Part shown: piece after piece, positions 50,943 through 63,964 of the stretch
Layout: each line of letters opens with the position of its first letter
Numbering within the stretch: position 1 is the first letter of the stretch
Assembly (NCBI GenBank): GCA_965153355.1
Contig: OZ231126.1
Span: 25,792,001-25,856,000, forward strand
Origin: Flaccisagitta enflata
Lineage: Eukaryota > Chaetognatha > Sagittoidea > Aphragmophora
Reading direction: 5' to 3'
DNA: 64,000 nucleotides
Translations under genes and position numbers: made by a program
Notes under the pieces: model-generated
Database searches by the model: none
What the model saw: only the letters and a program-made list of their open reading frames with translations
What the model was told of the DNA's origin: nothing

Positions 50943-51499
50943 ACATCTGTCTCATAATTATTGTCACAACTTCAAATTGGGAAAAACTACACTAGATATT
51001 GACCCAGTGTCATGAAAATTGAAGATAAAGTAGGAACTATATTTTTGAAAATCAAAAAGGTGTTGAAAGTTTGTGGCCTTTCAAACCACAGTAATTACTT
51101 AAAATCATAAAACAGAAAGAATGGTTTTTACTAGATTTTAACTATAAAATTCAAATTGATCAAAACCCTTTACTATTCATCATTTCTAAAAGCTAGCAAT
51201 CAATTTGTCACAGCCTTAGTGAAGTACTTGATTGAAATGACAGGTATCCTATTTGAAAAAGTAGCACCAGAAAACTCATAGAATTGATGCTTTATATTGC
51301 CCATCACTGTTTTTTCTTCAAAACCCTTTATATAAACATCTTATCCTCTACGCAATAAAGAAATCTAGTCAAAATCTTTTATCTTTAGTAAAAAAATAGT
51401 AATAGTTACTTAATTGAAAATATTTATGAAAAGTAGACCAAAGTTGCTACGATTTCATACAGTTTTCTTATGTTGTGACAACAATTATAAGACAGATGT
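50943..51499. mobile_element. TA-flanked element, 557 bp
   Basis: The ends ACATCTGTCT(C/T)ATAATT(A/G) and TTGTCACAAC match at 26 of 28 positions. TA lies at 50941-50942 and 51500-51501. No coding capacity is seen. Confidence 0.85.
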
Positions 51500-51534
51500 T
51501 ATGAGGATTTCAGGAATAATAGATATACAACCTA

Positions 51535-52114
51535 GGAAATATGTTTGGCGACACCTTTAACAAGAGATAGCTCAACTTCCCGTTGAGATAAGTAAACAAA
51601 ATTTATGAGCATTTTGATCTACGTCGAAAAATCTACAATCTGAGCGCAAACTCGTCTCTGTGCGTCAAACCGTTTAGAAATGCCATGTGTTTAAAGTTGA
51701 TCATGTACTTTCAAAAATGCCCAAAAAAAGTAGAATTTATTTTTTCTTCTACCCTTCCATCTGTGAAATGCTCTCAAATTTCACTAAGATATGACAATAA
51801 CATGCGGATTGCACCACTGGTAAGCTCTTGAGCTCTATTTTTGTAATCTCATGGATTTTCAGTCAGATTTTGAAAGGGAAGTAGCTCAAATTTGCAGCCA
51901 AAATGACCAAAATCTACTATGATTACTACATCCACCTCTTAGTTGTGATAAACAAACCAATCTCGCGGTCCCTTAATTGGATTGAAGATTATTTTTCTCT
52001 TTTGTTCTAGTTAGTAAGAATACAAAAATAACTAAAAACGATCAGATACACAAGTTTTGAGCACATGAGGAGGTAAACATACTGCTAACCCTAAGTGTCG
52101 CCAAACTTTTTTCC
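51535..52114. mobile_element. TA-flanked element, 580 bp
   Basis: The ends GGAAA(T/A)A(T/A)GTTTGGCGACAC match at 18 of 20 positions. TA lies at 51533-51534 and 52115-52116. A shared module lies near 51665 (inverted). It starts 32 bp after the previous element ends. Confidence 0.82.
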
Positions 52115-53975
52115 TAGATAGTAAAACCCAAATAACCTAAGCATTTTTGATAAAACCTGATCTTTGCTTCAACTGAAAGCAACTCTATGATTACAACATA
52201 ACCCTGCAGTGATGGAGCAAAGGCGTATACAATTGCTCTCTTTATATCGCAACAAAATCCAGTGAATTGATTTTCCTTCTCTTCTTTTTCTTTTTTTTTT
52301 TTTCAAAGACGCGAAAGCTGTGAAACTTTTTTTAGGATTCCATACAAAGAAGAAGGAGAAGAATTTTTTTTTCTCTTGCAAAGAATTTTGATGCAAATTA
52401 GTCGTCATTTAAAGGCCCTAATTTGGCTGAGTCCTTTGGGGCAAAGGGAGAGTTGTTTGGAAGTGGAAAGGAAAGGGAGTCATATGGAATTTGGACCAAA
52501 GAGACTCGGGGAAAACACGTCGAGACAAATTTGGCGACGTGGGTTGAAGATGGGTGCTCTTCTTTTTAGATGCTTCCTCGCATCTCTTTAAGAGGGGCTG
52601 TCCGTCTATCCATCGGTTTGTTGGTTCGTCCATCCGTCCATCCGTCTGTCCGTCTGTCATGCAAATCTAGAACACACAGTTTTTGGCACTTTTCTGCCGG
52701 GGCGACATCGTTCTGTAACGATCGCTTGGGCGTTTTGAGAGATTTTTTTGATGGCCCTTTTCAAAAGATGTCTTTCCGTCCATCTGTCTCTCTATATGTC
52801 ACACAGCGCGAAACTTAGTGACACTATCCGGACGCATCGTTGCCCGATCGGGCACGTAAAGGCAAAGAAAATCTGGGGCACATTCTCTTTAGCCTTGTTT
52901 TTACAATCTTTTGAAACAAATTGGTAGTAATCACTTACACTTGTTAACTGGCCCAATGGTCATTTACACAAAGGGAGAAAAAAGCAGACTTTTAAACGAG
53001 ATACAGTTGAACACTTTTTAAAAAGACGAGTGAAACTGCTTTTTTCTCAGCATAGACGGCGGGTTATGGCAAGAGCCTTGAATGCTAGTCCGAATCCCAG
53101 CACAAAAAATGGAGCCACAATGAGAAATCATGTTCAACAAAAAAATTCTATTCATGAGACCTAACTTATTTGCCTTGGGGGTGATTCATTTAATCAATGT
53201 CTACAAAAGAAATACATGTTGGTCGGGGGTTAAAAGAGACAAAGAATATATACACAGGGGTAAATCAAGCTTTACAAAAGGAATAGGACTTTTGTATTTT
53301 ATTTGTAGAGGTAGACAAAGATGATGGACAGTTGAATTGGAGCAATCAGACAGATTTGATGCCTTATTCAAAGTTTCGTTCATGAAACCAACAGTGTGCA
53401 AAATGGGCCACCCGGTCAATGGTGACTGGTAGGAATTGCATTGACTAGTATCCTTGACGGGTTCGTTAACTTGTGATAAAATCAGGGCCGGCAGTACTCT
53501 GTCCTTAGTGGGCATGCAGGTTAACAGGTGCAATAGTGTTCTACAGAGGCAGTTAGATAACTTAGCAATAAGTAATGCAAGAACCGCTTTCCCAAATGGC
53601 CTACAGACAGACAAACAAGGAGACTGAGATACTTATGATTTACAGGAAACGGTTTCTTTTCTCTCTTAACTTTTATTTAGGATAGTTATTCCAACTTGGT
53701 GAACACTCACTGAACAGAGTCTCAACGTCGTTGGGGACCGTCTTTCGTTGTTTCCTCTTCTATACGCCCAATAGGGTCTTTTCTTCCAAGAGCTTGTAAA
53801 ACAAGTTTTAGGGCCATTCAACAAAAAATTAACTCGAAGCGAAATTGAGATGGTGATTAAGCCGTCGGCAAGACCAAGACTGAATTATTTATCATTTCAT
53901 TCCCCCTTTTTTTTCTTCCTTGAAAGAAGAGACGCTCTCCTTTTCTTTTCTTTTTCATTTTTTTGCCTTTCTCTC

Positions 53976-53977
<2 letters not shown>
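52115..53977. other. mostly unique DNA; GTCC-rich remnant; no recognised gene
   Basis: At 52600-52660 an AAGAGGGGCTGTCCGTC.. tract resembles the family G interior. A 137-codon minus frame (53201-53614) is not low-complexity but shows no motif I recognise. Confidence 0.4.
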
Positions 53978-54512
<535 letters not shown>

Positions 54513-54814
54513 TTTTACTCATTTTCTTTCTATTTGTACCGGTACGCGCATCCATTGTTCGGACGCTCGGTCAGTCTGACTGAGCTATGATGCATTTATT
54601 GAACATGCTGGAGACTTCTAGCATCACTGTTCCTCACTTCATATAACATTTTAACCATACTTTATTTATTTCGTTGTCTGCCATAAAAGAAAATACATAC
54701 ATTTTAAATGGCTGGACGCATCCATGACTTGATTGACGTTGTTTACTTTTGAAATGCCTCTTTTTCCCAACTCTGTCGATGTGTCTGTACGTCGGTCGCA
54801 TCGTCTCGCATCAC

Positions 54815-56047
54815 CACCCTTGCCCAAAAACTTGCGAAGTCCTGTAGAACACACGGGGAATCTGTCCGTCCATCCCTCCGTATGAACGTCCGTCCCCCTA
54901 CCCCATCTTCAGGGGTTCGTCTCCTTTAGAGCCCAAATCCAAGCAAAATGGCCTAAATCCAAGCAAAATGGCCCAAATCTGCCTAGAAGAATTGAACTCT
55001 GGTCTGAGTTCCATCATTTTAGCCCCTAAAACCAAGATTCTGACTTCTGATACCCAGATTCTGGCCTCTAAAACCTAAACCCTAACCTTAGAAACCCAGA
55101 TCTTGATCACTGGGACCCATATTCTGGCCTCTGTGTCCTAGGTTCTGGCCTTAAGAGCCTAAATCCGGGCCTCAGAAACTCGAATCCTGGCCAGAGAGAC
55201 TCTCAGACTCTCAGACTCACAGAAATTCTGGCCTCTGAGACTAAGAAACTGGTCTCTGAGGCCCAGATTCTGGCCTCAGGGACCCAGATCCTAGACTACT
55301 CCCCCCTCAACTTAACCAACAAACTACTCAAGGAGGGCGTGGGTACCATTGTCCATATACTGCTTTTTGGGCAGCGGCCCTGAAATACCAATGTCCTGTA
55401 GGAGACAGGGGTGAATTTCCAGACGTCCGTCTGTACGTCCGTCTGTACGTTTGTCCATACCTCCCCCCGCCAGAGCTTTTGAGCCTCATGTTCTCATTGA
55501 ATAACATGGAAAATTGAAGAAATGCAAAATTCCCATTGAATAACATGGAAAATTGATAAAGAAATGAAAAAAAATATGAAATTCCCATTGAATGATATGG
55601 AAAATTTACTAGAGGTTAAGAATACGGGAAATCCCTATTGAATAACATGGAAAATTGACAAAATTTTGAAAAAGATGCAAAATTTATGTTGAATGACATA
55701 GAAAATTGAAAATGAAATGGAAAAAAAAATCAATATTCTCATTGAATAACAAAGAAAGTAGCCCCAAAGGCCTCAAATGTGCCTTCTCAGGACGTCTGGA
55801 AATTCACCCCTGTGTCCTACAGGACATTGGCCCTTTGTGGCAGCTGCCCTGCTCTCACTCCACCTCTGCAGCAAATCACTCCAAGCAGGGCATCGGGTAC
55901 CGCTGACCATGTGCGATCCTTGGATGACTAGTTGTCATTTCTCCATGTTATTCAATGAGATCTTGGATAACATGGCATCCTGGACAGAGGGATGGCAGAC
56001 ATACTACTCAAGCAGGACACGGGTACCGCTGCCTTTGGGCTGCTATT
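54815..56047 (-). mobile_element. family F copy 7a (host of 7b)
   Basis: Starts near AACTTGCGAAGTCCTGTAGA, so the outermost hairpin of the left arm is lost. It continues with CCAAATCCAAGCAAAATGGC and ~20-bp units as in F1 and F3, is interrupted by copy 7b, and resumes at GTCATTTCTCCATGTTATTC. It ends GGGTACCGCTGCCTTTGGGC. Confidence 0.7.
55368..55933 (-). mobile_element. family F copy 7b, nested in 7a
   Basis: Arms carry TGGGCAGCGGCCCTGAA..ATGTCCTGTAGGAGACAGGG and the inverse. The interior is ~60-bp units with CCCATTGAATAACATGGAAA. The tail has a GCCCTGC..GCAGGGC stem and ends CCTTGGATGACTAGTT, as in F4. F1 and F3 show the uninterrupted target (TGCCTTTTGTCATTTCTCC). Confidence 0.75.
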
Positions 56048-56988
56048 AGCCTTTCCATCAGTGTTCAGATCACTAAGACGCAAGTTGAGTTGCCCACCTA
56101 TTCGTGCATACGGTTTTGCTTCAGAGGGGAAACCTTGGGGGAATTTTAGCTTCTACCATTGTTAGTTTCAGCGTCATCTTGGAAGGCTTAGATTCGTTCC
56201 TTGGGCAGGTTAGTTCGTCGATTTGCTGAATAATTCACCCAAGATTTGCATCTCGATGCACTTGCTTCCCCTGGGACAATATTCAAATAAGATTGGAAGG
56301 AAAAGAAGAAGAAGGAGTAGGGAAAGAGTGACTGAAGCTGCCTTTTTTCAAAAAGAAACATACAGCCAAAAAGTTTTTATATGGACTTAAAATTCATCCT
56401 TCATAGGTGGGTATGCCTCAATGTTTATAATCTTTCATTCGCCAATCGAAGCATTCACAAAGCTATTCACGGGTACTAGATTCATGACATAGACAAATGA
56501 AAAAGACAACACGCGCAGTTCGGCTGCACAAGAAAGATACACACAGTAAGAAAGACATCTTGGCTGAAAGATAGGCGTAAGAATATGATCAGGCGGATAG
56601 ACCGACGAAGATGCAAATTGGAAAGCAGACATAAAAGCAAAAAAAAAAAAAACACCCATACACAGAGCCTTTAAATTCTTTCTCTGTCTGCTCTTCCCTC
56701 TTTTCGACTTCACTCGGTTTTCTTTTATGCCTCCCAGTTTTTAATTTCATGGTGTGGTAATTTTTGTATCTCATTTCCATTTAATTTGCTAATTTTCTCG
56801 CTTTGAGGCTCTGAGGCATGCGCCCCCTTTTCAACGCTGGATTTCATTCAGTTTGGGTGGGTTCTATGAAGGGCAAACAGGGTTCATTTGGAAAAGGGAA
56901 AGTTATTGTCACTTATGATGCATTTATGGCTCAAACATACATTGGTTACCACAATGAATTTTGAAGTGTTTTTTTTTCAGTTGCGGTT
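56048..56988. other. no recognised gene
   Basis: Unique sequence. Open frames are short and lack motifs. Confidence 0.4.
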
Positions 56989-57195
<207 letters not shown>

Positions 57196-57317
57196 TTGCT
57201 GTTGTTGTTCTGAATATGAATGAAGCTCTCCTTGATCCAAGTTTTCCAGTTCTTCAGGTTCACCTTCATCACGTCGACCCACACGCTTTCAAACCGCAAT
57301 TTAGACCTGCACAAAGA

Positions 57318-57540
<223 letters not shown>

Positions 57541-57913
57541 GTTCTAAAGAAATGACGGCAGTTTCTGTGTCAGGAAAACATATGTCATAGTGACATAGTG
57601 ATAAAATGACATAGTGACAATGCGACATAGTTACGCACTTATTCGATGTTACAATGAGTCAATGACAGCTTGAAAGATAGACAGACGACAAGACAAACAA
57701 GCAGGCAGATTTGAGGAGAAGGATGAATGACGAGAGCATAGACAGGCCGAGAGATAGACAATAAACCAGGCCGAAAGATAGACAGGAAGACAGAAGGGTA
57801 AAGATTCAGAGTGAGAAAGAAACCAGTTTTGCATTTTTATGATGATTTTGAACTTTTAGCCTTGACGTGTGCGAAGGCGCGGAGACCTGGAGAGAAGAAA
57901 GAAAATATAGAGG
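57541..57913. other. degraded GACA-type repeat, no gene
   Basis: GACATAGTGACA, then GATAGACAG phrases, with no supportable coding. Confidence 0.5.
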
Positions 57914-58130
57914 ATGAAGAAAATGAAGCGGATGATGAAGATGAAGAGGATGAAAAAGATGAAGAAGATGAAAAAAAATGAAGAAAATGAAGAGGATGAA
58001 GGAAATGAAGCGGATGAAGAAGATGAAGCGGATGAAGAAGATGAAGAGGATGAAGAAGATGAAGAGGATGAAGAAAATGAGGAGAATGAAGAGGATGAAG
58101 AAAATGAAGAAACTGAAAAGAATGAATAGG
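57914..58130. repeat. (GATGAA)n hexamer array
   Basis: Imperfect GATGAA/GATGAG/GCGGATGAAGAA units. The Met/Lys and Glu/Asp frames are its translations. Confidence 0.9.
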
Positions 58131-58746
58131 ACGGAGAAAATGAGGAGAATAAAAGAGGAATAAGATGAACAATAAGAAGCCAATGCAGAAAAAGATAGAT
58201 GAAGATAATCGTGAAAATCCTTCAGTGAGAGAGTGCAACGGGGGAAGCGCCTGAAAGCTAAATTATTCCAGTGGCCTGATGTCTAAAAATGATTTTGGCC
58301 TGAGTGCTAAAAAAAAATTTAGACTTGAGGCCAATTTGAAACTGAAAGCATCAGCATAGTTTGAAAATCTAAATGCGCCTAACAGCTAAAAAGTAAGCGC
58401 CTGAAGTCTAAAAAAGAAGAAGGCATTGAGAAACAGATATGAAAAACAGATATGAGTAACAGAGATGGATGGATTGATAGACCAAGGGAGCATCAGACAA
58501 ATAAGAGGACAAAATGTCTGATGATTATTAGTCCACAATAAAAACACATAAGAAATCATAAAGTGCAGTAAATGGTAGGGCATGCACAAGTAATAGAAAA
58601 TTTAAAGGAAATCAATTTACAAATGGAATATCAAATAAGTTACTGTTTATTGATATACAGTATGTTTTTTGCAATGCAACGTATCTTTGCTTCTGAGCAT
58701 CATAGCAAGATGCGGATTGTACCATTGGATAGAGCACGATAAATAA
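58131..58746. other. no recognised gene
   Basis: A ~30-bp phrase (GCCTGA..TCTAAAAA) recurs imperfectly at 58245-58410. Otherwise unique. Confidence 0.45.
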
Positions 58747-59096
58747 TTTTTAGTCGCGTGCACGCGACTCAACAACCCTCTTTGTCCGTCAGTTGGTTGG
58801 TTGGTCGGTCAGTTGATCATACTTTTTTATCACTTTTATTTCTTTCAGTCATTTATAGTCCTTCAAAGTAAATTTAGGGTATTCTAAGTCGTTCTAAGTC
58901 ATTTTAAGTCTTAAAGTTATTTAGAGTCATTTTAAGTCATTTTTTGTCATTAGGTTATTTTGTCATTTTAAGTCTTTTTAGGTTGTTTTAAGATATTCTA
59001 TGTCATTCCAAGTCGTTCTCAGGCATTCTAAGACATTCTATGTCATTCTAAGTCAGTAGGTTTTGCACAGGACTTGTAGGTGTTGGCCTTGTTTTT
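58747..59096 (-). mobile_element. family G copy 9 with ~10-bp internal repeat
   Basis: TTTTT then AGTCGCGTGCACGCGACT and CAACAACCCTCTTTGTCCG, then TCATTTTAAG/TCATTCTAAG units (58865-59060) in place of other interiors. Ends GTAGGTGTTGGCCTTGTTTT. Confidence 0.75.
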
Positions 59097-59281
59097 CTTG
59101 AAAATAGTTGTCTGATTCAAACTCTTTAAAAAATAAGAAGGTTCAATTGATCATATGAGCAACATTCAAGCCTTCAAGGGGTTTTCCTGTGATTATCTGC
59201 TATTAATACATGCCCGTCTATAATGTATACTAGTTACTGTCCTTTAAGAGACTTTGTAATCTTTTTTAAATTAAAAAAAGG

Positions 59282-59352
59282 CAGTAAGGCAGCTTCACTA
59301 AAAGGCATAAAATTGCATAGTCTCTTGAAATTCCCTCTAATGAAGCCCAACT
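59282..59352. mobile_element. short inverted-repeat element, copy 1
   Basis: AAGGCAGCTTCACTAAAAGG at the left and inverted GGGCTTCATTAGAGGG at the right. A second copy is at 63240. Confidence 0.5.
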
Positions 59353-59564
59353 GTACTGTATATTTAAAGAATAGCATCAGCAAATAAAACATGTGTAAAA
59401 AATGAAACTTGATTTGTTTATTGTTTCAAATGGGGCTTTAGACCTTTTCCATTCCTCTTCCTTACTCTTTTTTTAGAACTTAGGCCAATCACTGATACAA
59501 ATTCTAGAAGTTTGGCCACTTTTTCTCACAAAATAAAATGCTTCAAAATTAGCTGCAAAGCTAA

Positions 59565-59735
59565 AACAAGGCCGGATACACAGCAGGACAGTTACGGACG
59601 GTTGGGCAGGAGCAGTAGAGCAAAAACCGCCCGGAATTCAAAAATGTGACGGACGGACCGACAGACGGACCTACCGACCTACCGACCTACCAACCGACAT
59701 GGCAAGGTGTAAAGTTGCGTGTCCGCGACTAAGAA
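59565..59735 (+). mobile_element. family G copy 10
   Basis: AACAAGGCCGGATACACAGC, GGGCAGGAGCAGTAGAG, GTGACGGACGG, (GACCTACC)n. Ends AGTTGCGTGTCCGCGACT then AAG, a wobble-type palindrome. Confidence 0.72.
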
Positions 59736-59852
59736 TATTTTAGCTCTCAGGCCAATCTGTCATAAAGAATTTTTAGCTGTTGGGCGCTTTAGCTGTGGGG
59801 AGATACACCCGAGTGCAACACTTTTAGATTAAGATGTGAATTTTACGTATCA

Positions 59853-59992
59853 AACAAGGCCGTATACTTTACACAGACTCTCATTGCGAACTGGTGGCCA
59901 GGGGCAGTTTAACAGTGAACTGGTCTCTCTCTCTAATAGTTACCGACCGACTAACACAGCAACGTAAAGAGACACGTGTCCGCGACTAATGA
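59853..59992 (+). mobile_element. family G copy 11, short
   Basis: AACAAGGCCGTATAC, GGCCAGGGGCAGTTTAA, then ACACGTGTCCGCGACTAA. Most of the interior is reduced. Confidence 0.6.
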
Positions 59993-60090
59993 CTAATGCA
60001 AGACGAAGAAAGGTACAATCACATGATGTTGCTCGGCTGCGGTGACCAACAGTATCTGATGGTGGACACCTTGGTCCAATATAGACCGAA

Positions 60091-60458
60091 CAGGTCGCCC
60101 AAGGGCAATATGTGGTCAGCGATACCCGTTGCCCTGCTTTACGTGGTTGTAAATCAGAATGAGAGGAAGCAGGGCAGCGGCCCCGAAGGGGGGTCAGTTC
60201 GTTAGTCCCCCAGGCCCTCTCAGGCCTGAAATCTGCCCTCTCAGGCCTGAAATCTGCCCTCTCAGGCCTTGAATCTGTCCTCTCAGGCCTTAAATCCGCC
60301 CACGCAGATTCAAGGCCTGAGAGGGCAGATTTCTGGCCTGAGAGGGCAGATTTCAGGCCTGAGAGGGCCTGGGGGGACTAACAAACTGACGAACGGACGA
60401 ACAGAAGTCCCCCTGTATTCTACAGGACTTTGTCCCCTTCGGGGCCGCTGCCCAAAAA
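60091..60458 (+). mobile_element. family F copy 8
   Basis: Begins CAGGTCGCCCAAGGGCAATA, an end shared with F2, then GCCCTGC..GCAGGGC stem and arms with GCGGCCCCGAAGGGG. The minisatellite TCAGGCCTGAAATCTGCCCTC is direct then inverted. Ends GCCGCTGCCCAAAAACGGG. Confidence 0.8.
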
Positions 60459-60993
<535 letters not shown>

Positions 60994-61344
60994 AGAGAAC
61001 TGGCAAATCTACTTACACATTGATAGATTGAATCACCAACAACAGACAAAGTTTCGACACAGTAAACATGACTAACTATTAACGAATACAAAAACATGTT
61101 TCAAAGCTGTGTAAGATAACATGAATTTTTAGTTTTTTCTTCTTTTCCTTTTCATCTTCTGTCTCCGGCTTTTAAGCCTCGTATGCTCATACTACCGTCA
61201 CTGTTTTTTCTTCTGAAATTCTCGTCCTCCCTTCCTCCACCTCCGTCACCCACTCCACCCTTTGAGCCGACATGTTAAATGGAGCAAAAAGCGGCAAACA
61301 AAAACAAGGGATTTTTGTGGCAAAAACAAGTCTCGTAAAGGGTG

Positions 61345-61497
<153 letters not shown>

Positions 61498-61873
61498 ATT
61501 CCCAGGTTTGACGTTGGTTACGGTTTGGATATTGCATATATATGTGAGATGCTAAGGGGACAAGGGGCGGAGGGGGGGATATGGGGATAGGGCGATGCGC
61601 GAGGGTTGGGGGGGGGGTGAGTTGGACTAAGTCTAAACCATGGCAAAGAGATTTGAGATAGCGCTCGTGAGAGATCAACCAAAACACCAGCGGTTGTTTT
61701 TGTTGCGGATTGCGACATGTTTTTTAGCAAATTCACTCCAGTTGTAGGAATGTGTTAGTTCCTTTTGCAGGGCAATTTCAAAGCACTCATGCTTTTTGCG
61801 TACCATGATGATGCTTTTCGGTCTTCGTTGACAGAAATTGGCGAGTGGCAGTGAATCAAGAAAAGATTCATTT

Positions 61874-62025
61874 CTAGTCGCCATCACCGGACTCTATGCG
61901 TTGCTGTGTCGGTCAGTCGTTCAGTCGTTCTATCAGTCTCTCAGTTTTTCCGTCAGTAAGTCTGTCGGTTGATAATACTTTTGCCCTGCTTTGTATTTGG
62001 TTTGTTTATTTCCAAGCAACTGAAC
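61874..62025 (-). mobile_element. degenerate family G-like block
   Basis: TAGTCGCCATCACCGGACTC followed by a (GTCGGTCA)n-like tract. No far end is recognised. Confidence 0.35.
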
Positions 62026-62056
62026 AATTTTTAGTCGCGTGATCGCGACTCTACTA

Positions 62057-62666
62057 CCTTGCTCATATGTTTATCACCTCACTTATTGAACAATATCTCC
62101 ATTTCAAATGATAATTTTTAAGAAAAATCTGTGATATTCTGAAAGTAAAACAAATTTTTCGATTGAATGCCGCAAACCGCGCTAAATTATCTCTAAGCGT
62201 TTAGAAATGACATGCAAAACAAAATTGCTTCTTCAATTCAAAATGGCGAAATTGGATTCAACCAATTTTCCAACGTTCTCTCTTTAAAACTGGAAGCATT
62301 ATGCAGAATTTTTTTCATTATAGTTGGTATTCCTTTTTAATTTTTTTGTACTTTGAACAATGGGACGTGCAAGTAAAGAGATTTTGGTCAATATAGGGCT
62401 CAATTGTCACTCTTAGAGACAAGAGCCTGATTCACAATTACTCAACCATCTGGTGCGGTACTGAAAAGGATCGCCCTTATGGCCTGTAGGAAGATCATGC
62501 CATCCTACTTCAAATCTCTTTACGCAAGTATGCCGAGGCTAATGAAGGCAGTGGTTGATGCTCAAGGTTGTCACAATAAGTATTGAATATGTTCCTTACA
62601 TGTATTTGTCCTATTTATCGAATAAATCAACTCATTCTCAAAAAGGTGATAAACTTTTGAGCTAGA
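62057..62666 (+). mobile_element. internally deleted Tc1-like element, 610 bp
   Basis: The ends (C/T)C(T)(T/A)GCTCA.A.GTTTATCACCT match at ~19 of 23 positions. TA lies at 62055-62056 and 62667-62668. It carries transposase remnants and a shared-module copy near 62205. Confidence 0.78.
62360..62586 (+). pseudogene. Tc1-like transposase, deletion remnant
   Basis: An ATG at 62360 opens MGRASKEILVNI, resembling the start of Tc1-like transposases, and stops after 18 codons. A second frame (62431-62583, stop 62584-62586) gives VLKRIALMACRKIMPSYF and ASMPRLMKAVVDAQGCHNKY. This matches the end of the 45505 fragment (LKRIA, P(S/A)Y..SLY.SMPR.M.AVVDAQG.H.KY). The DNA-binding domain and catalytic triad are deleted, so it is inactive. 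Confidence 0.85.
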
Positions 62667-62991
62667 TAGTATGACCCAATTTGTCCATCTGTCGGTCCGT
62701 CCGTCGGTCCGTTTGTCAGTCCGTCACGCTTAACTTTTTTTCGCCGTTTTACGTCGTTTTAAGTCATTTTAGATTTTATCTTTTAGTCTTGACGACCGCA
62801 CGCGACTTAGAGGTGTTGGCCTTGTTTATCCGTTAAATGCAGGACGACTTGGCCTCCTAGTCTAGCTTGTCTACTGATTGGGCAGACATATCACAATCAA
62901 AGTGTCCATTGCATATACATGGGAGCACCGCTAGACCGCACCCGCTAATAGGACATGTGAACCTGTAATAAAATACATTCATTTTTCATTC

Positions 62992-63217
62992 CAACAAGGC
63001 CAGATACACGGCTATCCCAGTCGCGTGCGGGTGGGCAGGGGCTGTATTTGAGGTTACTGGATCAATTGGGCAGGAGCAGTGAGGCTATAGACCGCTAAAA
63101 CACAAAAAAAAGTAAAGTGTGACGGACGGACCAACTGACGTACTGATGGACCGACAGACCGACGGACGGACCAACAAAGCGGGGTGTAGAGTCGCGTAGC
63201 ACGCGACTAAAAAAATG
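62992..63217 (+). mobile_element. family G copy 13, full length
   Basis: AACAAGGCCAGATACACGGC, AGTCGCGTGCGGGTGGGCAG, GGGCAGGAGCAGTGAGG, GTGACGGACGG tract, GCGGGGTGTAGAG, then AGTCGCGTAGCACGCGACT and seven A. Closest to copy 4. Confidence 0.8.
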
Positions 63218-63239
63218 ATTATCTAGTGATTTCTATGTT

Positions 63240-63322
63240 GGCAATAAGGCAGCTTCACTATAAGGCAGAATTTTGCTCAGTCCTTAATCCCTTGACAAGC
63301 GCTTTAGTGAAGCCTAACTGTA
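63240..63322. mobile_element. short inverted-repeat element, copy 2
   Basis: AAGGCAGCTTCACTATAAGG at the left and inverted AGGCTTCACTAAAG at the right, as at 59282. It lies directly after family G copy 13. Confidence 0.5.
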
Positions 63323-63389
63323 TTTCCATCGTGATTCTTGATCGTAATCATTGATAAAGTATTTCCTTCATTGACAGTCTATCTGATGT

Positions 63390-63578
<189 letters not shown>

Positions 63579-63872
63579 TTTCTTTTCTTCCGCTCTCACG
63601 TTGTTCTGCACTTTCCAAATCTCTTGAGAATAAATGAAAGATGTCTCTCTTTGTTTGCCGTACAACATGGAGAAAGAGGTAGAGGAGGAGGAGGAGAAGG
63701 AGGAGGTGACGGAGGCTAAGAAGGAGGAAGGTGAAAAGCAATAGATCAAACTGACAGACAGCTGGAAGATGAGAAAAACCTTTTCTCTCACCTTCATATC
63801 AGACGAGTCTTACTTGAGCGTACAATGTGTGTGAGCTTGTGTGCATGTGTGTGCGTGTTTGTATATGTGTGG

Positions 63873-63902
63873 GTCTCTCTCTCTCTCTTACTCTCTCTCT
63901 TT

Positions 63903-63961
<59 letters not shown>
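63873..63961. repeat. (CT)n array
   Basis: CT array with T-run interruption near 63900, near the window end. Confidence 0.96.

Positions 63962-63964
<3 letters not shown>

Larger units (their letters stand above)
62026..62828 (-). mobile_element. family G copy 12, split by a Tc1-like element
   Basis: TTTTT then AGTCGCGTGATCGCGACT and CTAC. After the insertion 62057-62666 it continues with a (GTCC)n tract, GTCACGCTTAAC, GACCGCACGCGACTTAGA and GTGTTGGCCTTGTTT. Confidence 0.7.

Noticed and set aside
53201-53614. 137-codon minus frame with ordinary composition
   Set aside because: No motif, no recognisable start context, and an overlapping frame on plus. Left as unassigned sequence.
57914-58163. 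Met/Lys- and Asp/Glu-rich frames
   Set aside because: Translations of the GATGAA hexamer array in overlapping frames.
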